Assembly: GCF_030238365.1 (NCBI RefSeq)
Contig: NZ_JASSOT010000001.1
Coordinates: forward strand, 186,001 to 250,000
Origin: Lelliottia wanjuensis
GTDB lineage: Bacteria; Pseudomonadota; Gammaproteobacteria; Enterobacterales; Enterobacteriaceae
Direction: 5' to 3'
Length of the DNA: 64,000 nucleotides
In this document: positions 10,092 through 17,716 of the stretch, piece by piece
Layout of the letters: every line of letters starts with the position of its first letter
How positions within the stretch are numbered: position 1 is the first letter of the stretch
Position numbers and translations under genes: made by a program
Notes under the pieces: generated by a model
The model's input: only the letters and a program-made list of their open reading frames with translations
Told to the model about the DNA's origin: nothing
Database searches by the model: none

Positions 10092-11483
10092 TTATGATTT
10101 GACGTGTTTCTGTCGGCGGCCATAGACCAGCCAGGTGACGAACACGCAGACGATATAAAACACGAGGAAGACTTTCATCGCGCCGACGGGCGAACCGGTC
10201 ATTGCCAGCGAGGTACCGAATGCTTTAGGAATGAAGAAGCCGCCGACCGCGCCGATGGCGGAAATAAACCCGAGCGCCGCGGCGGTGTCCGACACCGCTT
10301 CCTGCTGGGCCTGCTCTTCGCTGCCGCCGCGCAGTTTGACGTTGTAGATGGTGATCTGGCGGAAGATCACGGCAATCATCTGGAAGGTGGAGCCGCTGCC
10401 TAAACCTGCGGTGAGGAACAGGCCCATAAACACCAGATAGAAGGCGGTGAAGTTGCCAGAGCCGGAGCCGGGGAGCGTCAGGAACAGCAGGGCGCTGAAG
10501 ACGGCCATCAGGATAAAATTCACCAGCGTGACGCGCACGCCGCCGAGTTTGTCCGACACCACGCCGCCCGCCGAACGTGCCAGCGCGCCGATGAGCGGGC
10601 CGAAGAAGGCGAGATGGAGGATGTTCACATCCGGGAACTGGGTTTTCGCCAGCATCGCAAAACCGGCGGAAAAACCGATAAAGGAGCCGAAGGTCGCCAG
10701 ATAGAGCAGGCTCAGCAGCCACAGATGCGGCTGTTTCAGCACCGGCAGTTGGCTGGCAATCGAGGCTTTCGAACTGGCGATATCGTTCATGCCGAAAAAG
10801 GCGGCGAGAGTGGCAATCAGCAGCAGCGGTGCCCAGATCCAGGCGGCGTTGGCCAGCGACAGCACAGAGCCGTCCTCCTGTGGCACGCCGTGGACGCCGA
10901 GAAAGGCGAACATCGGCAGGAAAATCACCGCCGGGGCCACCATCTGCATCACGCTGACGCCCAGATTACCCAACCCACCGTTAATCCCCAGCGCGCTGCC
11001 CTGTTTGGCTTTCGGGAAGAAGAAGCTGATATTACCCATGCTGGAGGCGAAGTTCGCCCCGGCAAATCCGCACAGCAGGGCGATGGTGATAAAGACCCAG
11101 TACGGCGTGGCGCTATTCTGTACGGCGATCCCGAGCCACACGCAGGGAACAATCAAAATCACGGTGCTTAATATTGTCCAGTAACGACCACCAAATATCG
11201 GCACCATAAAGGAATAGGGGACGCGCAATATTGCGCCAGAGAGGGAAGGTAATGCGGTTAACATGAAAAGCTGATCGGTGGTGAAATTAAAGCCGACTTT
11301 ATTAAGATTGACCGCAACAGCACTAAATAACATCCAGACGCAGAAGGCGAGGAGCAGACAAGCGACCGAGATACACAGATTTCGTCGCGCGATGTGTTTG
11401 CCTTTATTTTCCCAAAATGCCGCGTTTTCAGGTTTCCAGTTATTTAAAAGATAATGATTATTTTTCTCACTTTGTTGTGACAT
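10092..11483 (-). CDS. narU: Nitrate/nitrite transporter NarU
   Basis: This 463-aa major facilitator protein has twelve predicted membrane helices. It carries the nitrate-porter glycine-rich signatures, for example GFAGANFASSMGNISFFFP and GLGSGSTFQMIAVIF. It imports nitrate and can exchange or export nitrite in the inner membrane. It lies immediately upstream of narZ on the same strand, as in E. coli and Salmonella, and is likely expressed with it or from its own promoter in the 210-bp gap upstream. Confidence 0.95.
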   Translation of the reverse strand: MSQQSEKNNHYLLNNWKPENAAFWENKGKHIARRNLCISVACLLLAFCVWMLFSAVAVNLNKVGFNFTTDQLFMLTALPSLSGAILRVPYSFMVPIFGGRYWTILSTVILIVPCVWLGIAVQNSATPYWVFITIALLCGFAGANFASSMGNISFFFPKAKQGSALGINGGLGNLGVSVMQMVAPAVIFLPMFAFLGVHGVPQEDGSVLSLANAAWIWAPLLLIATLAAFFGMNDIASSKASIASQLPVLKQPHLWLLSLLYLATFGSFIGFSAGFAMLAKTQFPDVNILHLAFFGPLIGALARSAGGVVSDKLGGVRVTLVNFILMAVFSALLFLTLPGSGSGNFTAFYLVFMGLFLTAGLGSGSTFQMIAVIFRQITIYNVKLRGGSEEQAQQEAVSDTAAALGFISAIGAVGGFFIPKAFGTSLAMTGSPVGAMKVFLVFYIVCVFVTWLVYGRRQKHVKS

Positions 11484-11600
11484 ATCGCCCTCGTACTTAC
11501 CCGTAAAAAACAGAAAAGAGAAGTGAAAACAGTCAGATGGCTGACGTTATGCGATTAAGATTTTTGGAATTTTTCAGATGCTTCTGAAAGGATAGATAAG

Positions 11601-11643
11601 AAAGCGAATCCCTGAGTTTGTTAGGGGGAAGATGATTCGCTTT
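11601..11643 (-). terminator. Hairpin between smvR and narU
   Basis: AAAGCGAATC at 11601-11610 pairs exactly with GATTCGCTTT at 11634-11643, with an inner CCCT/AGGG pairing. On the minus strand the stem is followed by TTTCTTAT, so it probably ends the smvR transcript before narU. Confidence 0.6.
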
Positions 11644-11694
11644 ATGTGTTACCAATTGTAAAATATTGCGGTTTTTAATACTCAGAAAGGAGTA

Positions 11695-12270
11695 TTAAAA
11701 CAATTCAAGGGTAATTAATTTATCCAGATGGCTATTAAAGGCCGCGTCATCCATTTCTGGCATATTTAACACATAGATACCGTCCAGTCCGCAGACTAAA
11801 CCAATCAATCGCCAGGCGATATTCTCTGCGCGATCGGAGAGGGTAAAGGCGTTTGCCTCTGCACCCGCGCGGATAATGGCGACAGTTTCCTGATGCCACA
11901 TTTCCATCGTCACCACATAGGCGCTTTTAATTTCCGGATCGCGACTCGCGAGGATCTGCGCTTCCCGCCACAGGCGGATGTAGGGCTCGAACGCGCCGTC
12001 ATCGCTGCCGAGCATGGCGTGCAGGCGCTGTCGCCAGTCGGCGTTTTCACCGACGATTTCGGCATCCAGCAGATCGCGAATCAGACGCACAAAGGCCAGA
12101 GATTTGAGCTCCCCGGCGCTGGCAAAATGGTGATGTACCTGCCCGGAAGCAATACCGGCCTCGCCGGCAATGCGCCGCACGGTCATGGCGCTAAACCCTT
12201 CGCTCAACGCGACGCGCATCGCGGCCTGCAGGATATCTTCCCGCCGTTCGTCCTTGCTCAAATAGCTCAT
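11695..12270 (-). CDS. smvR: TetR-family repressor of SmvA
   Basis: This 191-aa protein has an N-terminal TetR helix-turn-helix (about residues 8-55, MTVRRIAGEAGIASGQVHHHF) and a helical ligand-binding C-terminal domain. It is divergent from smvA, with about 115 bp between the starts, and that gap holds a perfect 16-bp palindrome. SmvR is known in Klebsiella and Salmonella as the local repressor of the SmvA pump, and its loss raises chlorhexidine and cationic biocide tolerance. The gene appears intact here. The role is inferred from context and family. Confidence 0.88.
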   Translation of the reverse strand: MSYLSKDERREDILQAAMRVALSEGFSAMTVRRIAGEAGIASGQVHHHFASAGELKSLAFVRLIRDLLDAEIVGENADWRQRLHAMLGSDDGAFEPYIRLWREAQILASRDPEIKSAYVVTMEMWHQETVAIIRAGAEANAFTLSDRAENIAWRLIGLVCGLDGIYVLNMPEMDDAAFNSHLDKLITLELF

Positions 12271-12348
12271 TTCAACTCACTCTCAATGGCGACGAAACGA
12301 GTGTAACAAAAAGCTGGACACACGTTCAACTTTCCGTAGGATCGCATC

Positions 12349-12364
12349 CTGGACACGTGTCCAG
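12349..12364. promoter_or_regulatory. Palindromic operator, likely SmvR site
   Basis: CTGGACACGTGTCCAG is a perfect 16-bp palindrome, 21 bases before the smvA start. A degenerate copy, CTGGACACACGTTCAA, lies at 12314-12329 nearer smvR. Two TetR-type sites in a divergent promoter would allow repression of both genes. Binding by SmvR is inferred. Confidence 0.75.
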
Positions 12365-12385
12365 ATTCAGTTGAAAGGGAAATTT

Positions 12386-13873
12386 ATGTTTCAAAGGTGG
12401 TTAGCGTTAGTGATTATCGTGCTGGTCTATATTCCGGTCGCGATTGACGCAACGGTACTGCATGTCGCCGCGCCGACGCTGAGTATGACGCTCGGGGCCA
12501 GCGGTAACGAATTGCTGTGGATTATTGATATTTACTCGCTGGTGATGGCGGGCATGGTGCTGCCAATGGGCGCGCTTGGGGATCGCATTGGCTTTAAAAA
12601 GCTGCTGATGCTCGGCAGCGTGCTGTTCGGCCTTTCGTCCCTGGCCGCGGCGTTTGCCCCGTCCGCCGCCTGGCTGATTGCCGCCCGTGCGACGCTGGCG
12701 ATTGGCGCGGCGATGATTATCCCGGCGACCCTGGCGGGTATTCGCACCCTGTTTGTCGAGGCGCGTCACCGCAATATCGCGTTAGGCGTCTGGGCCGCGG
12801 TCGGTTCCGGCGGGGCGGCATTTGGTCCGCTGGTCGGTGGCCTGCTGCTGGAGCACTTCTACTGGGGATCGGTGTTTTTGATCAACGTCCCGATCGTGGT
12901 GGTTGTGGTCGCCCTGGCGGCGCACTTCGTACCGAAACAGCAGGGACGCCCGGAGCAGACGCTCAACATCTCTCACGCCCTGATGCTGATCGTGGCGATT
13001 TTGCTGCTGGTCTACAGCGCTAAAACGGCGCTGAAAGGCACACTTTCTCCGGCGATCGTGACGGGAACCCTCCTGACCGGCGCGGTGTTGCTCTTTATCT
13101 TCGTGCGCACCCAGCTGCGGGCCAGCAAGCCGATGATCGACATGCGCCTGTTCTGCCATCGCATTATTTTGAGCGGCGTGGTGATGGCGATGACCGCGAT
13201 GATCGCCCTGGTGGGCTTTGAACTGCTGATGGCCCAGGAGCTGCAGTTCGTGCATGGCTTTACGCCGTTTGAGGCCGGCATGTTTATGCTGCCGCTGATG
13301 GTCGCCAGCGGTTTCAGCGGGCCGATTGCGGGCGTGCTGGTGGGTAAACTCGGGCTGCGACTGGTCGCGGCGGGCGGTATGGGGCTGAGTGCGGTGAGCT
13401 TTATCGGGCTGTCGATGCTCGATTTCAGCACCCAGCAGTGGCAGGCCTGGAGCCTGATGGTGCTGCTCGGTTTCAGCGCCGCAAGCGCATTGCTGGCGTC
13501 AACCGCTGCGATCATGGCGGCAGCGCCAAAAGAAAAAGCGGCCGCAGCAGGTGCGATCGAAACCATGTCCTACGAATTAGGCGCGGGTCTGGGGATCGCG
13601 ATTTTCGGTCTTCTGCTCACCCGTAGCTTCTCGGCCTCCATCGACCTGCCGCAGGGGTTGAACGGTTCCCTGGCTGAAAAAGCCGCGTCGTCCATCGGTG
13701 AAGCGGTGAAAGTCGCGCAGGATCTCTCGCCGACGCTGGCCGAAGCCACTATCGAGGCCGCCAAAACCGCGTTTATCACCTCGCACAGCGTCGCACTCGG
13801 CAGCGCGGGTGCCATGCTGCTGATACTGGCGACCGGGATTTGGTTTAGCCTGGCGAAGGTGGAGCAGAGGTAA
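12386..13873 (+). CDS. smvA: MFS cationic biocide/methyl viologen efflux pump SmvA
   Basis: This 495-aa member of the DHA2 (14-helix) drug:proton antiporter group is the SmvA pump, which exports methyl viologen, acriflavine, chlorhexidine and quaternary ammonium compounds across the inner membrane. Motif C of antiporters (GSGGAAFGPLVGG) and the loop motif GALGDRIGFKK are visible. The ATG at 12386 is preferred over the TTG at 12371 because GAAAGGGA precedes it at proper spacing and the family begins near MFQRWLAL. The location beside narU matches Salmonella. Confidence 0.93.
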   Translation: MFQRWLALVIIVLVYIPVAIDATVLHVAAPTLSMTLGASGNELLWIIDIYSLVMAGMVLPMGALGDRIGFKKLLMLGSVLFGLSSLAAAFAPSAAWLIAARATLAIGAAMIIPATLAGIRTLFVEARHRNIALGVWAAVGSGGAAFGPLVGGLLLEHFYWGSVFLINVPIVVVVVALAAHFVPKQQGRPEQTLNISHALMLIVAILLLVYSAKTALKGTLSPAIVTGTLLTGAVLLFIFVRTQLRASKPMIDMRLFCHRIILSGVVMAMTAMIALVGFELLMAQELQFVHGFTPFEAGMFMLPLMVASGFSGPIAGVLVGKLGLRLVAAGGMGLSAVSFIGLSMLDFSTQQWQAWSLMVLLGFSAASALLASTAAIMAAAPKEKAAAAGAIETMSYELGAGLGIAIFGLLLTRSFSASIDLPQGLNGSLAEKAASSIGEAVKVAQDLSPTLAEATIEAAKTAFITSHSVALGSAGAMLLILATGIWFSLAKVEQR

Positions 13874-13875
13874 AA

Positions 13876-13912
13876 ATAACCCCGACAACATAACTTTGGC
13901 TGTCGGGGTTAT
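13876..13912. terminator. Bidirectional terminator between smvA and the Hcp cassette
   Basis: ATAACCCCGACA and TGTCGGGGTTAT form a 12-bp stem with a 13-base loop, starting just past the smvA stop. It serves smvA and probably also the convergent cassette ending at 13921. Confidence 0.8.
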
Positions 13913-13920
13913 CATTTAGA

Positions 13921-14370
13921 TTAACCTAAATCATGGTTAACGATGGTTTTGCAAATGGCTGGGTCAGTGGCGAAATAATGAGACAGCATTGGGATGGGCT
14001 TGCATGAACTAAAGGAACTCATAAAGATAATATAAAAATAAACAAAGAGGGAAACTATATTAAATAGAACTAAGAATAATATCGATAGCATTGCGAGGAG
14101 ATTTCCAGAAAAAGCAAAAACCTTTGGCACTTGATTGCCTATAGTAAAGGGAACACATGCGATCATTATAATTCCGTATACTAGCATAGGTGCAAATGAT
14201 AACATTGCCAAATGTCGACCATCAAACCAAAAGAAATTACTATCGCTAAAAAATAGCATAAAATCATGGTATGGTATATTGATAGAGAAATAGAGAAGCA
14301 TACTTAGTATTGCTATGAGGACGAATGAAATCGTGGTGTATGCTGTTTTAGTTATTATTTTAATAAGCAT
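13921..14370 (-). CDS. Small polytopic membrane protein, candidate immunity protein
   Basis: I do not recognise this 149-aa protein by family. It has about four hydrophobic segments (SFVLIAILSMLLYFSI, FAPMLVYGIIMIACVPF, and two in LLAMLSILFLVLFNIVSLFVYFYIIF), so it should sit in the inner membrane. The start at 14370 is chosen because GGAGATAATC lies just before it; the ATG at 14382 has no such site. It begins 12 bases after the stop of the upstream membrane-active protein and is the last gene of the hcp cassette. By position and topology it is a good candidate immunity protein protecting against that cargo. It is AT-rich relative to the backbone. Confidence 0.6.
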   Translation of the reverse strand: MLIKIITKTAYTTISFVLIAILSMLLYFSINIPYHDFMLFFSDSNFFWFDGRHLAMLSFAPMLVYGIIMIACVPFTIGNQVPKVFAFSGNLLAMLSILFLVLFNIVSLFVYFYIIFMSSFSSCKPIPMLSHYFATDPAICKTIVNHDLG

Positions 14371-14382
14371 GATTATCTCCAT

Positions 14383-15270
14383 TTAATAACTTATAAAGAA
14401 GGAAGAGGGTAAGCCAGTATTCATGTATTGATTGTTCCATTCTAATATTTTTTGTTCTTTTACTAATAACTCATTTATTTTTTCTTTTAATGTCGTGGAC
14501 CATCCATTCTTTTCGTCCAGTCTGTTTAATGTCTTGTTTAAGTACACACTGGTAATGATGAGAAACCCGGCAGTGAGAATAACAGGGGCGCTAATTAGCG
14601 TAAACAAAAAACCAACAGCCCCAACAATTACGCAGGAAATAATTGTTTTTGCCGCATCTGCAATGACATCACCAAAAAAAACAATGAGCGTGTAATCATT
14701 TTTGAAAATCAATTCCATTGCCCTAAATGCGAGAGAAAAATAAACACAAAACTTTGCACCCTGATAAATGCTGTAAGTCATTCCGCGCCAGCCTATGCCC
14801 AATTCCAGTAACTGCATATTACCAGCGCGATAGCGGGTACCTTTTAAAATCCGTCTCAAGCTGGGATATCCGTTAATTTTGATATAAGAAATTCCACCAT
14901 AGCGGCAGGCCTTAGCCGTTATCCCCAGACCTTTTAAATTAAATTGAAGCTGGTTAGCCTCATCAAGGTACGTTGAAAAGCCAGCGAAATTATGCGCTCC
15001 ATCCCAGATGTCTTTTATGTTTCCTCCACCCAGCGTGTAGGAAAAGAAATCGTCCGTCTGCCCCATCAGATCGCTCAATACTCCCCGCGCTTCCGCCAGG
15101 GTTAGCAACATGAAATATTGAGTGTTTTTCTCCAGCAGTTGTTCGATTTGTGGGAGAGCATCAATATAGGGATGGTTTGGGATTAGCTGATTGATGGGCT
15201 GTTGCCCGCGCAACATATCGCCCATGTAGCCTGCCCAGGTATTGTCTCTTAAAGGATCAAAGTTTTTCAT
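14383..15270 (-). CDS. Putative Hcp-linked membrane-targeting T6SS cargo effector
   Basis: This 295-aa protein of unknown family has a soluble N-terminal part (about residues 1-150). Long hydrophobic stretches follow in about residues 160-250 (YSIYQGAKFCVYFSLAF, ISCVIVGAVGFLFTLIS, VILTAGFLIITSVYL), and the C-terminal tail is charged. There is no signal peptide, which argues against a resident exported protein. The start at 15270 follows AGGGAAAG; the longer frame to 15303 would overlap hcp. It lies 11 bases after an orphan Hcp gene and is followed by a small membrane protein, the usual cargo-then-immunity order. The inference is a pore-forming or membrane-depolarising T6SS effector. No enzymatic motif is visible. 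Confidence 0.55.
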   Translation of the reverse strand: MKNFDPLRDNTWAGYMGDMLRGQQPINQLIPNHPYIDALPQIEQLLEKNTQYFMLLTLAEARGVLSDLMGQTDDFFSYTLGGGNIKDIWDGAHNFAGFSTYLDEANQLQFNLKGLGITAKACRYGGISYIKINGYPSLRRILKGTRYRAGNMQLLELGIGWRGMTYSIYQGAKFCVYFSLAFRAMELIFKNDYTLIVFFGDVIADAAKTIISCVIVGAVGFLFTLISAPVILTAGFLIITSVYLNKTLNRLDEKNGWSTTLKEKINELLVKEQKILEWNNQYMNTGLPSSFFISY

Positions 15271-15281
15271 ATTTGCTTTCC

Positions 15282-15761
15282 CTAGAAAATGTTTTCTTCC
15301 CACAGACTATAGGTGCTGGTGCCTGCATTAACATGTTCCCAGCTAATGGATTTATAGCTGAATGAAACTCTGTCCTGTGCTTCCTTTCCATTCTGTGACA
15401 CTGAGCGGGGAATATGTAAATCCAGTTCAGCAATCCGCGCATCCGTGAGTTTTAAACGGTAATAACACTCCATGCATCCGGCTTTGTCAGTGCGATAAAA
15501 ATCGAACACGCAGCTGAGGGATTCGTTATCCGTTATGGCTTTTGCTAATAATGGAGAGGATTTATCAAGGGGTTTAACAATAGAGACGTTGTGGTGATTC
15601 ACGTTCCGTTCTCTTGAAAGGGTGTGGGAGAGAGAATAAACGAGTATTTGATCGCCGTGCGCAACTTGCGCTTTATTACCGACAGATGCCTGAGTCAGAC
15701 ATCCGGAAGAGATTAATCCCTGTATTTCACCTACCAGCGTAAGATAAACTAACCCTGCCAT
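15282..15761 (-). CDS. hcp: Hcp-family type VI secretion tube protein (orphan)
   Basis: This 159-aa protein matches the Hcp1 family. It has the N-terminal MAGLVYLTLVGEIQGLISSGCL block, a central LSRERNVNHHNVSIVKPLDKSSPLL segment and a C-terminal ISWEHV strand. Hcp forms hexameric rings stacked into the T6SS tube and can carry small effectors in its lumen. The start follows AAGGAATAATCAT. No other T6SS structural genes lie in the window, so it must work with an apparatus encoded elsewhere. It leads a three-gene AT-rich minus-strand unit. Confidence in the family is high; the cargo relation is inferred. Confidence 0.88.
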   Translation of the reverse strand: MAGLVYLTLVGEIQGLISSGCLTQASVGNKAQVAHGDQILVYSLSHTLSRERNVNHHNVSIVKPLDKSSPLLAKAITDNESLSCVFDFYRTDKAGCMECYYRLKLTDARIAELDLHIPRSVSQNGKEAQDRVSFSYKSISWEHVNAGTSTYSLWEENIF

Positions 15762-15821
15762 ATGATTATTCCTTTTTCATTCATTCCATTTATAAGTGCA
15801 TTACTCATCATATTGAAGTGA

Positions 15822-15845
15822 AACGCTGAACGATTATTCAGCGTT
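15822..15845. other. Inverted repeat upstream of hcp
   Basis: AACGCTGAA and TTCAGCGTT form a perfect 9-bp stem with a 6-base loop, about 60 bp upstream of the hcp start. It could be an operator or a boundary hairpin. No protein binding is established. Confidence 0.4.
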
Positions 15846-15918
15846 CATTTTTAGCAGGCAATGTGAAAAAAGGAAAAATGAGGAGGTTGTTAAATATACA
15901 GCATGAATAGTCAAAAAA

Positions 15919-15993
15919 GCCCGGATGCGCGAAGCTTACCAGGCCTACAAATCACATCCAACCCGTAGGCCGGATAAGCGCAGCGCATCCGGC
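15919..15993. repeat. REP-type element
   Basis: GCCCGGATGCGCGAAGC and GTAGGCCGGATAAGCGCAGC form opposed REP units ending at the stop of the M20 amidohydrolase gene. It marks the boundary between the metabolic cluster and the AT-rich Hcp cassette. Confidence 0.8.
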
Positions 15994-17220
15994 TTATTTT
16001 TCGAGTGCTGCGCTCAACACGCTATGCAGCAACACGTTCGCCCCTTTCTCTGACCACTCGGGCAGGATCTTTTCCGCTTCGTTGTGGCTGATGCCTTTTT
16101 CGCAGGGAATAAAGATCATGCTCGCCGGGGCGATTTTGCTGATATAGCAGGTGTCGTGCCCGGCACCGGAAACCATCGGTTTTGCCGAATAGCCGAGGGC
16201 TTCGACCGCTTTTTCACTGCGCGCCAGACAGGCTTCATCGAACGCGATCGGCGCGTAGTCGAAGATCCGCTCAACATTTGCCGTGACTCCTCGCGTCGCC
16301 AGCCCTTCAGCGGCTTCACGCAGCGCCACTTCCATTGCTTCCAGCACCTCGCTTTGCGGATGACGAAACTCCACGCTGCACACCACGCGTGAGGGCACGA
16401 CGTTGCGCGAGTTCGGCGTGACCTGCGCCATGCCGATGGTCGCGCGACCGTCCGGTTTGTGCTGATAGCCGATCTCTTCCACCATCAGCGCCAGCTCGGC
16501 GAAGGCAGTTAACGCGTCGCGGCGGCTGTGCATCGGCGTGGTGCCTGCGTGGGCGGCAAAGCCGTCCAGCGTCAGGGTAAACCAGCGCTGGCCCATCGCG
16601 GCGCGCACCAAACCGATATCAATCGCTTCGTCTTCCAGAATCGGTCCTTGCTCAATGTGCAGTTCGTAGCAGGCGTGAACCGGAAACGCGCGGGCAGGCT
16701 GGGTACCGCGATAACCGATCGCATCCAACGCTTCGCCGACGGTCACACCCGCGTTATCCGCGCGGGCGAGGGCGTATTCCTCGCTAAACTGCCCGGACCA
16801 GACGCCGGAGGCAAGCATCGCCGGGGCGAAGCGGGCGCCTTCTTCGTTGGTCCAGTTTACCAGCACGATGTCGCGCTCAGTTTCCACCTGGTGGTCGTTC
16901 AGGGTGCGCAGCACTTCCAGCCCGGCCAGCACGCCGTAGATCCCGTCGTAATTGCCGCCCAGCGGCTGGGAATCCATATGCGAGCCGGTCATCACCGGCG
17001 GCAGGTCGCGGTTTTTTCCGGCGCGGCGAATAAACATATTGCCCATGCTGTCGACGTCACAGGCAAATCCCGCCTCCAGCGCCCAGTCGCGCAGCAGATT
17101 GCGCGCGATGCGGTCTTCTTCGCTCAGGGCCAGACGCGTCACGCCGCCCGCGGGCGTGCCGCCGATTTGCGCCATCATCGCAAGCGTGGACCACAGACGC
17201 GGCGCATCGATGCGGATCAT
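15994..17220 (-). CDS. M20-family N-carbamoyl-L-amino acid hydrolase
   Basis: This 408-aa zinc amidohydrolase belongs to the hydantoinase/carbamoylase group, related to allantoate amidohydrolase and beta-ureidopropionase. Visible metal ligands are HMDSQPLGGNYDG, the EE pair in TNEEGARF, and His in the C-terminal GISHNEAE. The dimerisation insert carries AHAGTTPM. It should cleave an N-carbamoyl group to give an amino acid, ammonia and CO2. Its start overlaps the stop of the ATC hydrolase-like gene (ATGA), a strong hint that the two act in sequence: thiazoline ring opening to N-carbamoyl-L-cysteine, then to L-cysteine. The exact substrate is inferred. Confidence 0.85.
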   Translation of the reverse strand: MIRIDAPRLWSTLAMMAQIGGTPAGGVTRLALSEEDRIARNLLRDWALEAGFACDVDSMGNMFIRRAGKNRDLPPVMTGSHMDSQPLGGNYDGIYGVLAGLEVLRTLNDHQVETERDIVLVNWTNEEGARFAPAMLASGVWSGQFSEEYALARADNAGVTVGEALDAIGYRGTQPARAFPVHACYELHIEQGPILEDEAIDIGLVRAAMGQRWFTLTLDGFAAHAGTTPMHSRRDALTAFAELALMVEEIGYQHKPDGRATIGMAQVTPNSRNVVPSRVVCSVEFRHPQSEVLEAMEVALREAAEGLATRGVTANVERIFDYAPIAFDEACLARSEKAVEALGYSAKPMVSGAGHDTCYISKIAPASMIFIPCEKGISHNEAEKILPEWSEKGANVLLHSVLSAALEK

Positions 17221-17699
17221 GCTTTGTCCTTTTTGGTCTGATAGCGGAAATCACAGCATTTTCCGCCCTGCATAATGGTGGTGGTGCGCGTCAGTTCCAC
17301 GTCCGGCGCGTAGCCGACGATGAATTTCTCATCGCGGGCGCAGGAGAGCAGGTGGCCGATCTCGCCGAGCCCCATCTCGTGATACATCTCGGCGTAGCGG
17401 CAGCGCGTCACGTTGTAGTTGTACTGCTGGTCGTCGGCGTCGATCACTTTCACGTCCAGCGCGTTGTCTTTTTCCCAGAGATATTGCAGGGCGATAAAGC
17501 TTTTCACGTCCGCGCCGTTCGGCTCCTGGCGGGCAAAATGCGCCCCGGCGTCAATTGCAGCCTGTTCAATGGCTTCGCCAATCACCGCCTGGGCGCGGGT
17601 TTTCCCTATCTCGCGCACCAGGATCTCGTAAATGGGTTTAATAATTTCTGCTTCTATTTTGCGGCGGGCGAGAATGCCCAGCTCATTGTTATCGCTCAT
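17217..17699 (-). CDS. L-2-amino-thiazoline-4-carboxylate hydrolase family protein
   Basis: This 160-aa protein resembles the ATC hydrolase family, with conserved CRYAEMYHEMGLGEIGHLLSC and a C-terminal GKCCDFRY. The founding Pseudomonas enzyme opens L-2-amino-thiazoline-4-carboxylate to N-carbamoyl-L-cysteine. The ATG at 17699 is preferred over the GTG at 17702 because GAGG lies seven bases before it. The neighbours (carbamoylase downstream, Liv-type importer upstream) fit a pathway that imports and hydrolyses a cyclic or carbamoylated amino acid. The activity is not proven; related proteins of unknown substrate are common. Confidence 0.75.
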   Translation of the reverse strand: MSDNNELGILARRKIEAEIIKPIYEILVREIGKTRAQAVIGEAIEQAAIDAGAHFARQEPNGADVKSFIALQYLWEKDNALDVKVIDADDQQYNYNVTRCRYAEMYHEMGLGEIGHLLSCARDEKFIVGYAPDVELTRTTTIMQGGKCCDFRYQTKKDKA

Positions 17700-17716
17700 C
17701 ACATTGCCTCACTGCG

